Part shown: in pieces, positions 1 to 12,689 of the stretch
How positions within the stretch are numbered: the stretch's first letter is position 1
Layout of the letters: each line of letters begins with the position of its first letter
Origin: Paludibacter sp.
Lineage (GTDB): Bacteria; Bacteroidota; Bacteroidia; Bacteroidales; Paludibacteraceae
Reading direction: 5' to 3'
Length of the DNA: 64,000 nt
Assembly (NCBI GenBank): GCA_024710005.1
Contig: JANJVQ010000034.1
Span: 1-64,000 of the forward strand
The notes under the pieces: generated by a model
The model's database searches: none
Told to the model about the DNA's origin: nothing
The model's input: only the letters and a program-made list of their open reading frames with translations
Program-made: the position numbers and the translations under genes

Positions 1-1
1 T

Positions 2-139
2 GGTGTTTCAGTTAATCTGAATCTGCCTAATCTTCGTACAAGTATCAACGGAATAAGTTATGTTCATTTTCAAGCTTTATCAGAAACAGAAGATTTGAAT
101 GGATTTCTTATAGAGTCAGTAGAAGGAGGTAAAAAATAA
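2..139 (+). CDS. 3' end of an unidentified gene (partial)
   Basis: An open frame enters from the left edge and ends at TAA 137-139, giving the last 45 residues of a protein. The tail ends with an acidic stretch and EGGKK; no family motif is visible. It lies 30 bp upstream of the symporter gene in the same direction, so the two are probably co-transcribed. The main body of the gene is outside the window and its function cannot be stated. Confidence 0.6.
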   Translation, partial: GVSVNLNLPNLRTSINGISYVHFQALSETEDLNGFLIESVEGGKK

Positions 140-169
140 AATTATTAAGTACAATAGAAATTTAAAAGT

Positions 170-1741
170 ATGAATTTACCATTTGTTGATCTTGCAATTA
201 TTGCTGTTTCTATATTAGGTATTGTTGTATTTGGCGGTTCTTTTATACGAAAAAATCGTTCGGGTAGCGATTTTATGATTGCAAAGAATTCAGTACCGGG
301 ATGGGTTATCGGGTTATCTTATTTGGGAACCTATCTAAGTAGTAATACTTTCATAGGAGTTGTTGGTATGGCTTTCGGCATGAACTGGAATTATTTTGTT
401 TTCAGTATGGCAATTCCTGTTGCAATCTTGATTAGTTCCAGATATTTTATTCCATTCTACCGAAATGGAGGAGAAATATCAGCATATACTCATATGGAGA
501 AACGATTTGGCTCTTGGGCAAGGATATATTGTGTTATTTGTTATTTGTTGATTCAGTTTTCACGGATTGCGACTATAACGTTGGGCGTTGCACTCGCTTT
601 GAATGGATTAACAGGATGGAGTATGACCTCAATAATCATTATTTCTGGGGTGTTAATTGTCTTATACACAGTGATGGGAGGAATGAAAGCGATAATATGG
701 ACTGAGGTGATTCAATCCGCAATAATATTCTTAGGTGCAATATTGTTATTAGTTGTCATTCTGGTGGATATACCGGGAGGTGCTGAAAATGCTTTCAAAA
801 TTGCCCGTGAGAATTCTAAGTTTTCTTTTGGGTCATTTGAATTGTCATTTGCGGAACCGACTTTCTGGGTTGTGTTTTTATATGGTTTATTCATGAACTT
901 GAAGGCATTTGGGTTTGATCAAACATATGTTCAACGCTACCATACGGCTAAATCAGACAAGGAAGCCCGAAAATCATTATGGTTTGGAGGCATGCTCTAT
1001 GTGCCAGTTTCTGCCTTGTTTTTTTTCATAGGCTCTATGTTGTTTTCCTATTACCAGTCACAACCTGAGTTGCTGGACGATTTGAAACATAAGTCAGCAA
1101 TTACTGCAATTAAAGAACAGGTTAAGATGGAAAGTAACGTATCATTTGATGCTCTGGTGACTGAAAAGGCAGTAGCATTGAATATCCCTGATATAGCCGA
1201 CCAGGCGCTTCCACACTTCATGGCATCAGGATTACCTATAGGTGTTGCCGGCTTTATTATAGCGGCAATTATTGCTGCCGCGATGAGCACATTAAGCGTA
1301 TGTTTAAATAGTTCCTCAACTGTTTTTTATGAAGATATTTATAAAAGATATATTCGTCCTAAAGCTACAGACAAAGAAGGACTGACTGTGTTAAGAGTAG
1401 GTACCATTGTGGTTGGAATAATAGGAACTGCCTTTGCATTATCAATGATAGGCGTTCAAAGCATTCTTGCAATGTGGTGGCAGTTAACCGGTGTGTTCGG
1501 TGGGGCTATGCTGGGTTTATTCCTGCTTGGATTTATTGTCAGAAAAGCGGAAAAAACTACTGCTGTTATAGCCGTCTCTGTAGGAATTCTCGTGATTTTA
1601 TGGATAACCTTTTCTTCAAAGCTTCCTGAGTTTTTGCAGAGTCCGTTCCATACATATATGAGTGTTGTTGTTTCTACACTGACGATGTTTGTCGTTGGAT
1701 TATTTGTAAGTAAGTTGAAAACAGAGAATAAAAAGTACTAA
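170..1741 (+). CDS. Sodium:solute symporter (SSS family)
   Basis: A 523-residue inner-membrane protein with about 13 hydrophobic segments, typical of the SSS/SLC5 family of sodium-coupled sugar or organic-anion importers. The N-terminal segment, the SAYTHMEKRFG block after the third helix and the GGMKAIIWTEVIQ block are family hallmarks. It is a clear paralog of the protein at 8338-9789 but carries about 35 extra residues in the loop near residues 300-360. The substrate cannot be read from sequence; the neighbouring GH20 and GH2 genes suggest a sugar released by those enzymes. It probably shares a transcript with the partial gene upstream. Confidence 0.9.
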   Translation: MNLPFVDLAIIAVSILGIVVFGGSFIRKNRSGSDFMIAKNSVPGWVIGLSYLGTYLSSNTFIGVVGMAFGMNWNYFVFSMAIPVAILISSRYFIPFYRNGGEISAYTHMEKRFGSWARIYCVICYLLIQFSRIATITLGVALALNGLTGWSMTSIIIISGVLIVLYTVMGGMKAIIWTEVIQSAIIFLGAILLLVVILVDIPGGAENAFKIARENSKFSFGSFELSFAEPTFWVVFLYGLFMNLKAFGFDQTYVQRYHTAKSDKEARKSLWFGGMLYVPVSALFFFIGSMLFSYYQSQPELLDDLKHKSAITAIKEQVKMESNVSFDALVTEKAVALNIPDIADQALPHFMASGLPIGVAGFIIAAIIAAAMSTLSVCLNSSSTVFYEDIYKRYIRPKATDKEGLTVLRVGTIVVGIIGTAFALSMIGVQSILAMWWQLTGVFGGAMLGLFLLGFIVRKAEKTTAVIAVSVGILVILWITFSSKLPEFLQSPFHTYMSVVVSTLTMFVVGLFVSKLKTENKKY

Positions 1742-1831
1742 TATATTAAACAACCTTTCAAGAGTATTTGTGGAATATATATTATTGTCAGAATGTAAAT
1801 CAAATAATGTATAATTTAAAATTAAAATGTT

Positions 1832-2575
1832 ATGAAAAAAGTTACTTTATTACTAATTTTATTTTTAATGTATGGAGTTCTATCCGGTTTTGGAGAAACA
1901 CCTGATAGGTCTCCAGTTGAGATTATTCCTACAGATTATGCTGAAACTGCTGAAATTACAATTTTCACTGTGGGTGTCAAGCCATTTCCTAATTCTACTG
2001 TAGCCTGGCAGTCGGTTCCTTCTGAATTTGATGGTTTTCAATTCTTTTCAACAAATTCTAGTCATGCTTATAAAGGAAAAATTGTACCTTCTGCTACAGG
2101 AACAATTTATTTGATTGGATCTGGTGCAGCTGTATTAACCGGATGGACAAAAACAAGTTATTCAGCTGTTTACGAAAGTGCTTCGGTGAAAGCTACAACT
2201 GTCTACGTTTTTGAACGGAGTGTGAATTTTGGAGATACAATAGATTTACCTACTAATAATTATTGGGCGGGTTTTTCTCCAATTGCTTATTCGATGTCAA
2301 TTAAAGACGAAGTCTCAAGCGTAATGAGGATAGAACATAACGAAAATTATGTCATGTGTGATAAAAATTATTTGAAATTTTCTGAAAACTTAAACCAACC
2401 ATTTGATATTTGGGTGTATGATATTAATGGTAAAGTAATTTTACAAAAGAATATTTCAAATAATGACGAGTCAATACATGTAGGTTTTTTGAATAAAGGT
2501 ATATATTTAGTCAGATTGTATTTTAATAACCAATTCATTTCTCAGAAATTTCTGAAAAATGAGTCATCATTGTAA
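1832..2575 (+). CDS. Secreted protein of unknown function with T9SS sorting domain
   Basis: A 247-residue protein with an N-terminal signal peptide (MKKVTLLLILFLMYGVLSG) and a central region of about 140 residues rich in Thr, Ser and aromatics, which suggests a beta-sandwich. The C-terminal 70 residues (FDIWVYDINGKVILQ, then KGIYLVRLYF and a final SQKFLK) match the T9SS type A sorting pattern, so it is probably exported to the cell surface. The core was not recognised. It is a tandem paralog of the next gene; both share KGKIVPSATG and WxKTSY blocks. It sits between the symporter and the GH20 gene, which hints at a role in glycan handling. Confidence 0.75.
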   Translation: MKKVTLLLILFLMYGVLSGFGETPDRSPVEIIPTDYAETAEITIFTVGVKPFPNSTVAWQSVPSEFDGFQFFSTNSSHAYKGKIVPSATGTIYLIGSGAAVLTGWTKTSYSAVYESASVKATTVYVFERSVNFGDTIDLPTNNYWAGFSPIAYSMSIKDEVSSVMRIEHNENYVMCDKNYLKFSENLNQPFDIWVYDINGKVILQKNISNNDESIHVGFLNKGIYLVRLYFNNQFISQKFLKNESSL

Positions 2576-2611
2576 AGTATTATATATTTAATTTTTTAAA
2601 ATCAAAATATC

Positions 2612-3358
2612 ATGAAAACAAAATTATTTTTTTTCATCATCTTATTTGTAGGAATTAACATTGATAGTGTGCTATCAATTTCTGATCAAATGGCAGTTCA
2701 AATACTTCCGGGAGATTATACTCAGCCCTGTGAAGTCAGAAATCTTCAAAATGGTGTGCTGAAGTTTATGAACAACACTATACCAATAACATCTGTAGCT
2801 CCTGAGTTTGAAAATTTTAAGTTTCTTGCAATGAATACTACCGCTTCTTACAAAGGTAAAATTGTGCCGTCAGCTACAGGAGAGATTTATATAGTTGCAT
2901 CTGGCACTTTAACAGATTTTATGGCTTCAGCTAACTGGGTTAAGACAAGTTATACTGTAACATATTTTGCATCTAATAAAACTACAACACTTTATATGTA
3001 TACTAAAAATGTTGTGTTAGGTGACACAGTGACTATTCCTATTAGTACTAATTATGCCGGTATCGCACCGGTTGCATATAATATGTCAATCAAACCCGAC
3101 ATTTCGACAAACGATAGGAGTATTAATAGTGATAACAGCAATTATTTTTTAATCAAGAATAATATGTTGATGTTTTCTGAAAGGATAACTCATCCTGTTA
3201 ATGTTTCTATTTATAATGTAGATGGGAGGTTGGTCTTACAAAAAAATGGAATTAATTCAAACGATGAAGTTTCTACTGAAATGCTGGAAAAAGGAATTTA
3301 CCTCATCAGGTTAAATTTATCATCAGGATCAGTTTCACAAAAATTTTTGAAAAAATAA
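2612..3358 (+). CDS. Secreted protein of unknown function with T9SS sorting domain (paralog of upstream gene)
   Basis: A 248-residue tandem paralog of the gene 36 bp upstream, with the same architecture: signal peptide, an unidentified beta-rich core (shared SYKGKIVPSATGEIY block and the AYNMSIKPD segment before the linker), and a C-terminal sorting domain (VSIYNVDGRLVLQ, KGIYLIRLNL, SQKFLKK). The pair probably arose by local duplication. Type IX export to the surface is inferred from the C-terminus. A hairpin terminator follows directly, so this gene probably ends the unit that starts upstream of the symporter. Confidence 0.75.
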   Translation: MKTKLFFFIILFVGINIDSVLSISDQMAVQILPGDYTQPCEVRNLQNGVLKFMNNTIPITSVAPEFENFKFLAMNTTASYKGKIVPSATGEIYIVASGTLTDFMASANWVKTSYTVTYFASNKTTTLYMYTKNVVLGDTVTIPISTNYAGIAPVAYNMSIKPDISTNDRSINSDNSNYFLIKNNMLMFSERITHPVNVSIYNVDGRLVLQKNGINSNDEVSTEMLEKGIYLIRLNLSSGSVSQKFLKK

Positions 3359-3369
3359 GAAATAGTTAG

Positions 3370-3404
3370 GAGGCTGTCGTAAACCAAGCTTTAATGACAG
3401 CCTC
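3370..3404 (+). terminator. Hairpin terminator after the duplicated T9SS genes
   Basis: A perfect 9-bp inverted repeat, GAGGCTGTC at 3370-3378 and GACAGCCTC at 3396-3404, with a 17-nt loop and followed by an AT-rich stretch. It starts 11 bp after the stop codon of the preceding gene and 25 bp before the GH20 start, so it would separate the two units. Confidence 0.65.
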
Positions 3405-3429
3405 TTATAATTAATATACATTAATACTC

Positions 3430-5055
3430 ATGAAAAAGACAATAATATTCATCTTATTATTAATGCAAGGAATAACACTTGTAGCAGAAGAATCTAACAT
3501 ATCAATCATACCTAAACCAAACTCGATTCAACTAAGCAAAGGTTTTTTTGAGTTTAATGAAAACACGAAATTATATTTATCAAATGATCTTGCTGAACTA
3601 AAGACTGTATCAAGTTTCTTTTCAGAGTTATTTACAAAATCGTCGGGTATTAAATTTCACGAAACAGATAAGAAACCTGCAAATAATTATGTTGGACTTA
3701 TTATTGATCATACATTAGAAGCAGATTATTATGAACTTTCAGTAAAGAGTAATCGGATTATTATCCGGGCAAATAATCCAAAAGGTATTTTTTGGGGAAT
3801 TCAGTCATTGCGTCAACTTTTACCGGTTGAGGTGGAAAGTTCAAGCATGCGAACTGATGTGAAGTGGACAGTTCCTAATGTAGAAGTAAAAGATCAACCA
3901 CGATTTGGCTACAGGGGATTAATGCTTGATGTAGCTAGATATTTTTATTCTGTTGATGAAATTAAAAAACTCATTGACATCATGGCATTATATAAACTCA
4001 ATAATTTTCATTGGCATTTAACCGATGATCAAGGTTGGCGAATTGAAATCAAGAAATATCCGTTATTAACTGAAGTAGGCAGTTGGAGAAGGGAGACGCT
4101 GGTAGGTAAGTTTCCTAAAGGAACAAGTGAAAAAGAGAGAAAATATGATTGTATTCCTCATGCTGGGTTTTATACACAAGAACAAATTAAAGAAGTTATT
4201 GAATATGCAGATAAACGTTTTATAACTGTTATTCCTGAGATTGAAATGCCAGGGCATGCTACTGCGGCTTTAGCATCATATCCCGAATATGGTTGCACTG
4301 GTGGACCATACCAGGTAGCAACAAAATGGGGGGTACATAATGACGTATTCTGTCCAAAAGAAACAACTTTTGAATTTCTTGAAAATATTCTACAAGAAGT
4401 AATTGATTTATTTCCTGGGAAGTACATCCATATTGGCGGTGATGAATGTCCAAAGGTTCGATGGAAAAACTGTGTACACTGTCAAAATTTAATTAAAAGC
4501 AAAGAATTGGCAGATGAAAAAGAACTACAAAGTTATTTTATTGGTAGGATCTCATCTTTTTTGGAATCGAAAGGAAGAAAAATGATTGGTTGGGACGAAA
4601 TTCTGGAAGGAGGTTTAGCGAAAGGAGCAACTGTTATGAGTTGGAGAGGAACGGAGGGTGGCATTTCAGCCGCAATGTTGGGTAACGATGTAATTATGAC
4701 TCCCAGACAATATTGCTATTTTGATTATTATCAGTCAAAAGATAAATCAGAACCTTTGGCAATTGGAGGATTTGTCCCAGTAGATAAGGTTTACAATTAT
4801 AATCCTATTCCAAAGGAGCTTCCAGTTAAATTCTCAAAACATATTATTGGTGTTCAGGCAAATTTATGGACTGAGTTCATAGCCGACTTTGATAAAGTAC
4901 AATACATGTTATTACCTCGTTTATTGGCGATGGCAGAGGTACAATGGACATGTGAAGAAAATAAAAACTATACTGACTTTTTACTCAGGGCTGAGCAACA
5001 TAAAAAGAGACTGGATATTTTGGAGTTAAATTACGCCAGACATATTTTTGAATAA
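3430..5055 (+). CDS. Beta-N-acetylhexosaminidase, GH20
   Basis: A 541-residue exported GH20 enzyme that removes terminal beta-linked GlcNAc or GalNAc from glycans by substrate-assisted catalysis. It has a signal peptide (about residues 1-20), a GH20b-type N-terminal domain (about 25-150) and the catalytic barrel (about 155-510). Visible catalytic motifs are FHWHLTDDQGWRIEI and HIGGDECPK; the catalytic pair is D338-E339. Length is usual for the family. The C-terminal WTEF and AEVQW motifs complete the active site. It lies upstream of a GH2 galactosidase, fitting sequential trimming of a host-type or mucin-like glycan. Confidence 0.95.
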   Translation: MKKTIIFILLLMQGITLVAEESNISIIPKPNSIQLSKGFFEFNENTKLYLSNDLAELKTVSSFFSELFTKSSGIKFHETDKKPANNYVGLIIDHTLEADYYELSVKSNRIIIRANNPKGIFWGIQSLRQLLPVEVESSSMRTDVKWTVPNVEVKDQPRFGYRGLMLDVARYFYSVDEIKKLIDIMALYKLNNFHWHLTDDQGWRIEIKKYPLLTEVGSWRRETLVGKFPKGTSEKERKYDCIPHAGFYTQEQIKEVIEYADKRFITVIPEIEMPGHATAALASYPEYGCTGGPYQVATKWGVHNDVFCPKETTFEFLENILQEVIDLFPGKYIHIGGDECPKVRWKNCVHCQNLIKSKELADEKELQSYFIGRISSFLESKGRKMIGWDEILEGGLAKGATVMSWRGTEGGISAAMLGNDVIMTPRQYCYFDYYQSKDKSEPLAIGGFVPVDKVYNYNPIPKELPVKFSKHIIGVQANLWTEFIADFDKVQYMLLPRLLAMAEVQWTCEENKNYTDFLLRAEQHKKRLDILELNYARHIFE

Positions 5056-5157
5056 ATCATGAACATACACATCGTTATTATACAATATAATTATTTTTTG
5101 AGAACAGAGGAATCTGTAATCCATTAAGAAGGGTAATTTTATGTGATATCGATATAA

Positions 5158-8304
<3,147 letters not shown>

Positions 8305-8337
8305 TCTTTTATGATGATCTTTAATGATTAATTCCCC

Positions 8338-9789
8338 ATGCAAATCCCTCTTCTCGACCTCATCATCTTTCTCGCTTTCACATTAGGCACCGTGCTTTTT
8401 GGGAGCTCCTTTGTTGGAAAAAATAAAAATGCAGCCGATTATACCAGTGGCGGTGGTACTGTCAATGGTTTTGTTGTGGGCATGTCCATTTTCGCGACTT
8501 ATGTGAGTAGCATCAGTTTTCTGGCTTTACCGGGTAATGCTTTCCTGGGCAACTGGAATTCGTATGTGTTCAGTCTGTCGATTCCGTTGGCTTCAATTCT
8601 GGCAGCCAGGTTTTTCGTGCCGTTTTACAGGAGTATCAACAGTGTATCAGCCTATAGTTTTCTGGAAGAAAGGTTTGGATATTGGGCAAGGGCGTATGCT
8701 GCCGTTTGTTATTTGCTGACTCAGGTGGCCCGAATCGGTTCGGTGTTGTTTCTGTTGGCATTGCCTTTACATTCCATGTTGGGATGGAGCATTCCGACCA
8801 TTATCATCGTAACCAGTATCAGTGTGACCTTGTATTCGGTAATGGGGGGTATAAAAGCCATATTGTGGACGGATGCCATTCAGGGACTGATTTTAATTGC
8901 CGGAGCATTGGCCTGTGTGGTTGTGTTGTTGTTTTCTCTGCCGGAAGGCCACGCTCAGTTTTTTTCTGTTGGGGCTCAATTTAAAAAGTTTTCTCTCGGA
9001 ACTTTTGGTCCGGAGCTCAACATCTCGACTTTTTGGGTAATGCTTGTTTATGGCATATTCATCAACCTGCAGAATTATGGAATAGACCAGAATTACGTGC
9101 AACGCTATAAAAGTGCCAAAAATGATAAAAGTGCCCGTTTCTCAGCGCTGTTTGGCGGTTTGTTGTACGTGCCGGTTAGCTTGCTGTTTTTTATCATCGG
9201 GACCTTACTCTTTGTTTACTACCAAACAAATCCGGGTTTGCTGCCCGGGAGTGTTACCGGTGACCAGGTCTTCCCGTATTTTATTGTACACGGACTACCA
9301 ACCGGAGTAACGGGGTTGCTGATTGCTGCTATTTTCGCTGCGGGAATGAGTACCATCTCTACCAGTATCAATAGTTCAGCGACCATTGTGCTGACCGACT
9401 TCTTTCAACGCGGAAAGCAACCTTCTGATGAGAAGAGAAATATGAAAGTGCTTTATATTAGTTCGTTTATTTTTGGGGTTTTGGGTACTGGTGTGGCGCT
9501 GGCTATGATGTCGGTGAAGAGCGCACTGGATGCCTGGTGGAGTCTGGCTGCAATTTTCAGTGGTGGTATGCTGGGGCTGTTCCTGTTGGGTTATATGTCC
9601 CGTAAAGTAAAAGGGGCTTTCGCGCTAACAGGCGTGATCAGTGGCGTCATACTGATTGCCTGGATTAGCTTCAGCAAACAAACGATATTTCATAACTATA
9701 TGACCATTGTGTTGGGCACACTCACGATTTTTATCGTGGGCATGGTGCTGACCATGCTGTTTTCAAAAAAGGTGAAAAGAGGGAACTAA
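8338..9789 (+). CDS. Sodium:solute symporter (SSS family), second copy
   Basis: A 483-residue inner-membrane symporter, paralogous to the protein at 170-1741 (shared TYVSS, SAYSFLEERFGYWAR, YSVMGGIKAILWTDAIQ and YVQRY blocks) but lacking that protein's long insertion after the NPGLL segment. It starts 33 bp after the GH2 stop. The DNA here is much more GC-rich than the preceding gene, so it may belong to an older or separate unit with the downstream ribulokinase. Substrate unknown; a pentose or pentulose is a reasonable guess from the kinase neighbour. Confidence 0.9.
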   Translation: MQIPLLDLIIFLAFTLGTVLFGSSFVGKNKNAADYTSGGGTVNGFVVGMSIFATYVSSISFLALPGNAFLGNWNSYVFSLSIPLASILAARFFVPFYRSINSVSAYSFLEERFGYWARAYAAVCYLLTQVARIGSVLFLLALPLHSMLGWSIPTIIIVTSISVTLYSVMGGIKAILWTDAIQGLILIAGALACVVVLLFSLPEGHAQFFSVGAQFKKFSLGTFGPELNISTFWVMLVYGIFINLQNYGIDQNYVQRYKSAKNDKSARFSALFGGLLYVPVSLLFFIIGTLLFVYYQTNPGLLPGSVTGDQVFPYFIVHGLPTGVTGLLIAAIFAAGMSTISTSINSSATIVLTDFFQRGKQPSDEKRNMKVLYISSFIFGVLGTGVALAMMSVKSALDAWWSLAAIFSGGMLGLFLLGYMSRKVKGAFALTGVISGVILIAWISFSKQTIFHNYMTIVLGTLTIFIVGMVLTMLFSKKVKRGN

Positions 9790-9803
9790 GTGCCGAGAGA
9801 GAT

Positions 9804-9830
9804 TGTCATTCTGAGCATAGCGAAGAATCT
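9804..9830. repeat. Short intergenic repeat of the GTCATTCTGAGC type
   Basis: The segment beginning TGTCATTCTGAGCATAGCG and ending AAGAATCT resembles a short interspersed sequence I recall from intergenic regions of many Bacteroidota. Only one copy is visible in this window, so the repeat status rests on memory, not on internal comparison. Confidence 0.4.
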
Positions 9831-9877
9831 ATTAAATTGATTTTACAAATAATATTTAGCAACCAAAATGCGTAAAA

Positions 9878-11557
9878 ATGAAATACACTAAAGAAAAACT
9901 CCCTCTTCAGAAAGTAGAAAGGCTTGTCATCGGCATCGACTACGGATCCGACTCCGTGCGTGCCATTTTGGTCAACGCAGCCAACGGCGAGGAACTTGCC
10001 GTTTCCGTATTCGAATACCCCCGTTGGAAAAAGGGGTTATACTGTAACCCGGCCGGTAACCAGTTTCGGCAACATCCGCAGGATTACCTCGAAGGACTTG
10101 AATTTACTGTACGGGAAGTCTTGAAGCAATGTCCGGGAGCCGCTGAGCAGGTAAAAGCCATCTCCATTGATACAACGGGTTCTACGCCTGTTGCGGTAGA
10201 TGAGCATGGAATGCCGTTGGCATTGCTTCCGGAGTTTGCTGAAAATCCCAATGCGATGTTCGTGTTGTGGAAAGACCATACGGCCGTCAAAGAAGCAAAT
10301 GAAATCAACGCCCTGGCACGTAGCTGGGGTGGGACAGACTTTACAAAATATTCAGGCGGTATTTATTCATCGGAATGGTTTTGGGCAAAGATGCTGCATG
10401 TAATACGTGAAGATGCTGAGGTTGCCGGCGCTGCCTTCTCGTGGATGGAACATTGCGACTGGCTTCCGGCTCTGTTGACCGGAAATAATCAGCCACAACA
10501 TTATAAAAGAAGCCGGTGTGCTGCCGGTCATAAAGCCATGTGGCATAGCGATTGGGCAGGATTTCCTCCGGCTGAATTTCTTACTTTGCTGGATGAGCGT
10601 TTAGTCCTTATTCGTCAGAATATGTGTGATGAAACCCTCACAAGTGATGTGGCTGCCGGTTGTTTGTCGGATGCATGGGCGCAACGGTTGGGTTTGACGA
10701 CCTCGACACTGGTAGGTGTAGGGGCGTTGGATGCTCACTTCGGTGCAGTGGGCGGGGAGATTAAGCCCTACTACCTGAGCAAGGTCATCGGGACTTCTAC
10801 CTGCGATATGCTGATTGCTCCTGAAACGGAAATTAAAGATGTGCTCGTGCGGGGTATAAGCGGACAGGTGGATGGATCCATCGTCCCGGGAATGATAGGC
10901 ATGGAAGCCGGACAGTCGGCCTTCGGTGATATTTACGCATGGTATAAAAATCTGCTTATGTGGCCGTTGTTGAATATCTTCCCTGATATCACCGACCCTG
11001 TAAAACACAAGCAATTGGTCGATGAATATGCTTCGCGCATGCTTCCGGAGTTGACCCGGTTCGCGGAAAAAATTCCGGCTGGCGAAAGCAGTGTTATTGC
11101 ACTTGACTGGATGAATGGTCGTCGCACACCCGATGCGGATCAATCCCTGAAAGGAGTTATTGCCGGATTGACCCTGGGTTCGGATGCTCCCCGGATTTTC
11201 CGTGCGTTGGTGGAAGCTACTGCTTTCGGCTCAAGGGCGATTATCGAACGTTTCCGCGAGGAAGGTATTCCTATCAGAGGGGTAATTGCACTGGGTGGTA
11301 TCGCGAAGAAGTCGCCTTTCGTGATGCAGATATTAGCCAATGTGCTGAATATGCCGATCCAGGTGGCTGCTTCAGAACAAACCTGTGCGTTGGGCGCTGC
11401 CATGTTTGCAGCCGTTGTCGCGGGAGTTCACCGGGATATTGCTCATGCCCAGTTCGTGATGGGAAAAGGATTTGAAAAGACGTATGTGCCGCAGTCAGGG
11501 GAGGTTGCGGTTTATCAGGAGTTGTACGTGGGGTATCAGGAGTTGGGACATCTCTAA
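9878..11557 (+). CDS. araB: Ribulokinase, AraB-like (FGGY family)
   Basis: A 559-residue cytoplasmic FGGY kinase close to the usual AraB length. The N-terminal phosphate-binding motif IGIDYGSDSVRA, the long RWKKGLYCNPAGNQFRQHP segment typical of ribulokinases, the C-terminal DWMNGRRTPDAD block and the GGIAKKSPFVMQILANVLN motif all support phosphorylation of L-ribulose (or a related ketose) to the 5-phosphate. No araA or araD gene is in the window, so the rest of the arabinose pathway must lie elsewhere or the substrate differs. It follows the symporter by 88 bp and ends 43 bp before the convergent hipA. Confidence 0.85.
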   Translation: MKYTKEKLPLQKVERLVIGIDYGSDSVRAILVNAANGEELAVSVFEYPRWKKGLYCNPAGNQFRQHPQDYLEGLEFTVREVLKQCPGAAEQVKAISIDTTGSTPVAVDEHGMPLALLPEFAENPNAMFVLWKDHTAVKEANEINALARSWGGTDFTKYSGGIYSSEWFWAKMLHVIREDAEVAGAAFSWMEHCDWLPALLTGNNQPQHYKRSRCAAGHKAMWHSDWAGFPPAEFLTLLDERLVLIRQNMCDETLTSDVAAGCLSDAWAQRLGLTTSTLVGVGALDAHFGAVGGEIKPYYLSKVIGTSTCDMLIAPETEIKDVLVRGISGQVDGSIVPGMIGMEAGQSAFGDIYAWYKNLLMWPLLNIFPDITDPVKHKQLVDEYASRMLPELTRFAEKIPAGESSVIALDWMNGRRTPDADQSLKGVIAGLTLGSDAPRIFRALVEATAFGSRAIIERFREEGIPIRGVIALGGIAKKSPFVMQILANVLNMPIQVAASEQTCALGAAMFAAVVAGVHRDIAHAQFVMGKGFEKTYVPQSGEVAVYQELYVGYQELGHL

Positions 11558-11600
11558 TCTTGCCTGTATACGATTTCGACTACAAAAGCCTAAAGAATTA

Positions 11601-12689
11601 TTATTGTTTTGAATTTGAAACAAGTTCATTAATTTCCTGAATAATTTCATTAGCACGGTGCTTGTTAAGCCCTGTCTTTTCACCTACAACCAACATGTCT
11701 TTAATAGTTGGCTCTCCATTGCCATTGACAGTCGTTGTATGGTAACCATTAAACCCGGCGCTCGGAAGCAGGTCGTAAGCCGGAGAAAGTTTCCACTCGT
11801 TGTTTATTAATTGAAATGAAAAATTTTTCGCATGGTCATCCCGGTTTTTTATGGCAACATTGAACGCCATTAAACGAAAAAGCGCGTAAACTTCTTCCAT
11901 GTTTCTGGTCAGGATATGACATAATTTCAATAAAGCTTCATAATCTAAACTGGGTTCCCGATAATTAGCATTTAATAATCCGGCTGCGCTAACAGTATGT
12001 ATTTTCCCTGAATGACTCCTGTCGAAACGCTCCACTCCAAAATATTTTTCTTCAAATAATTTGGTTTCAGGCATATTAATACCGCATTTCTTAGCTAATA
12101 AGGAGTAATTGTATTCTATTTTCCCGATATTGTCGGGATCCATTGTTGCTTTAAATTTAACGAGCCATTCCTTACCATCAATTTTTACAAAAACTTTAGG
12201 TCGCGCACCACCAGAGGAGCCTCCATATTTATACAAGGTCTCAAGAGTCTCGCCATTGTAATCGGTTGTCAATACTTTTTCAGCTTCAGCTGCCAGATTG
12301 TCAAAATTGATAATTTCATCTGTTGTCGATTTACTGTAATCCGGTCGATATTCCAAAGCACCACGACCGGTACTCCCTGCTAATGCAAGTCGTTGAAGGA
12401 GCGTTAGTTTTGTAGAGTCAATGCCTTTGCTTTTAAGATATCTGTCAAGGATAAGGTTGCCCCAACCATCGGGCAAACTATCATCAAACACTCCAAATCC
12501 TCCATTAAAAGGAATGCGTTTCGCGACAAATACACCTGATTTGAGAGGGAGATTAAATGGAGAAATTGATACTCCGGAAGCTAAATAGGCAGGTTCATAC
12601 TCAAACGCGCAAAGTGCGTCAGGGGTTAATGCAATCTGCCCGACTTTAATCCCGTTCATAAAAACTTCTGTTATCTTAATCTCATTCAT
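11601..12689 (-). CDS. hipA: HipA-family serine/threonine kinase toxin
   Basis: A 362-residue HipA-family kinase, shorter than the roughly 440 residues of the E. coli protein. Seen: the N-terminal FDDSLPDGWGNLILDRYL segment, the GSTGRGALEY motif, the GGSSGGARPKVFV nucleotide-binding loop and the catalytic NRDDHAKNFSF motif. HipA proteins phosphorylate aminoacyl-tRNA synthetases or other targets and are neutralised by HipB. The start overlaps the end of the hipB gene by 8 bp, so translation is coupled. It is convergent with the ribulokinase gene. Confidence 0.88.
   Translation of the reverse strand: MNEIKITEVFMNGIKVGQIALTPDALCAFEYEPAYLASGVSISPFNLPLKSGVFVAKRIPFNGGFGVFDDSLPDGWGNLILDRYLKSKGIDSTKLTLLQRLALAGSTGRGALEYRPDYSKSTTDEIINFDNLAAEAEKVLTTDYNGETLETLYKYGGSSGGARPKVFVKIDGKEWLVKFKATMDPDNIGKIEYNYSLLAKKCGINMPETKLFEEKYFGVERFDRSHSGKIHTVSAAGLLNANYREPSLDYEALLKLCHILTRNMEEVYALFRLMAFNVAIKNRDDHAKNFSFQLINNEWKLSPAYDLLPSAGFNGYHTTTVNGNGEPTIKDMLVVGEKTGLNKHRANEIIQEINELVSNSKQ

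Noticed and set aside
5091-5110. TTTTTTGAGAACAGAGG upstream of the GH2 gene, similar to part of the 23-bp motif
   Set aside because: Neither CG end is present, the core differs and no -7 box lies 40 nt downstream.
10601-11143. Open frame of 180 codons antisense to the ribulokinase gene
   Set aside because: It lies wholly inside a well-supported gene, has no family motif and its length follows from the codon pattern of the GC-richer sense strand.
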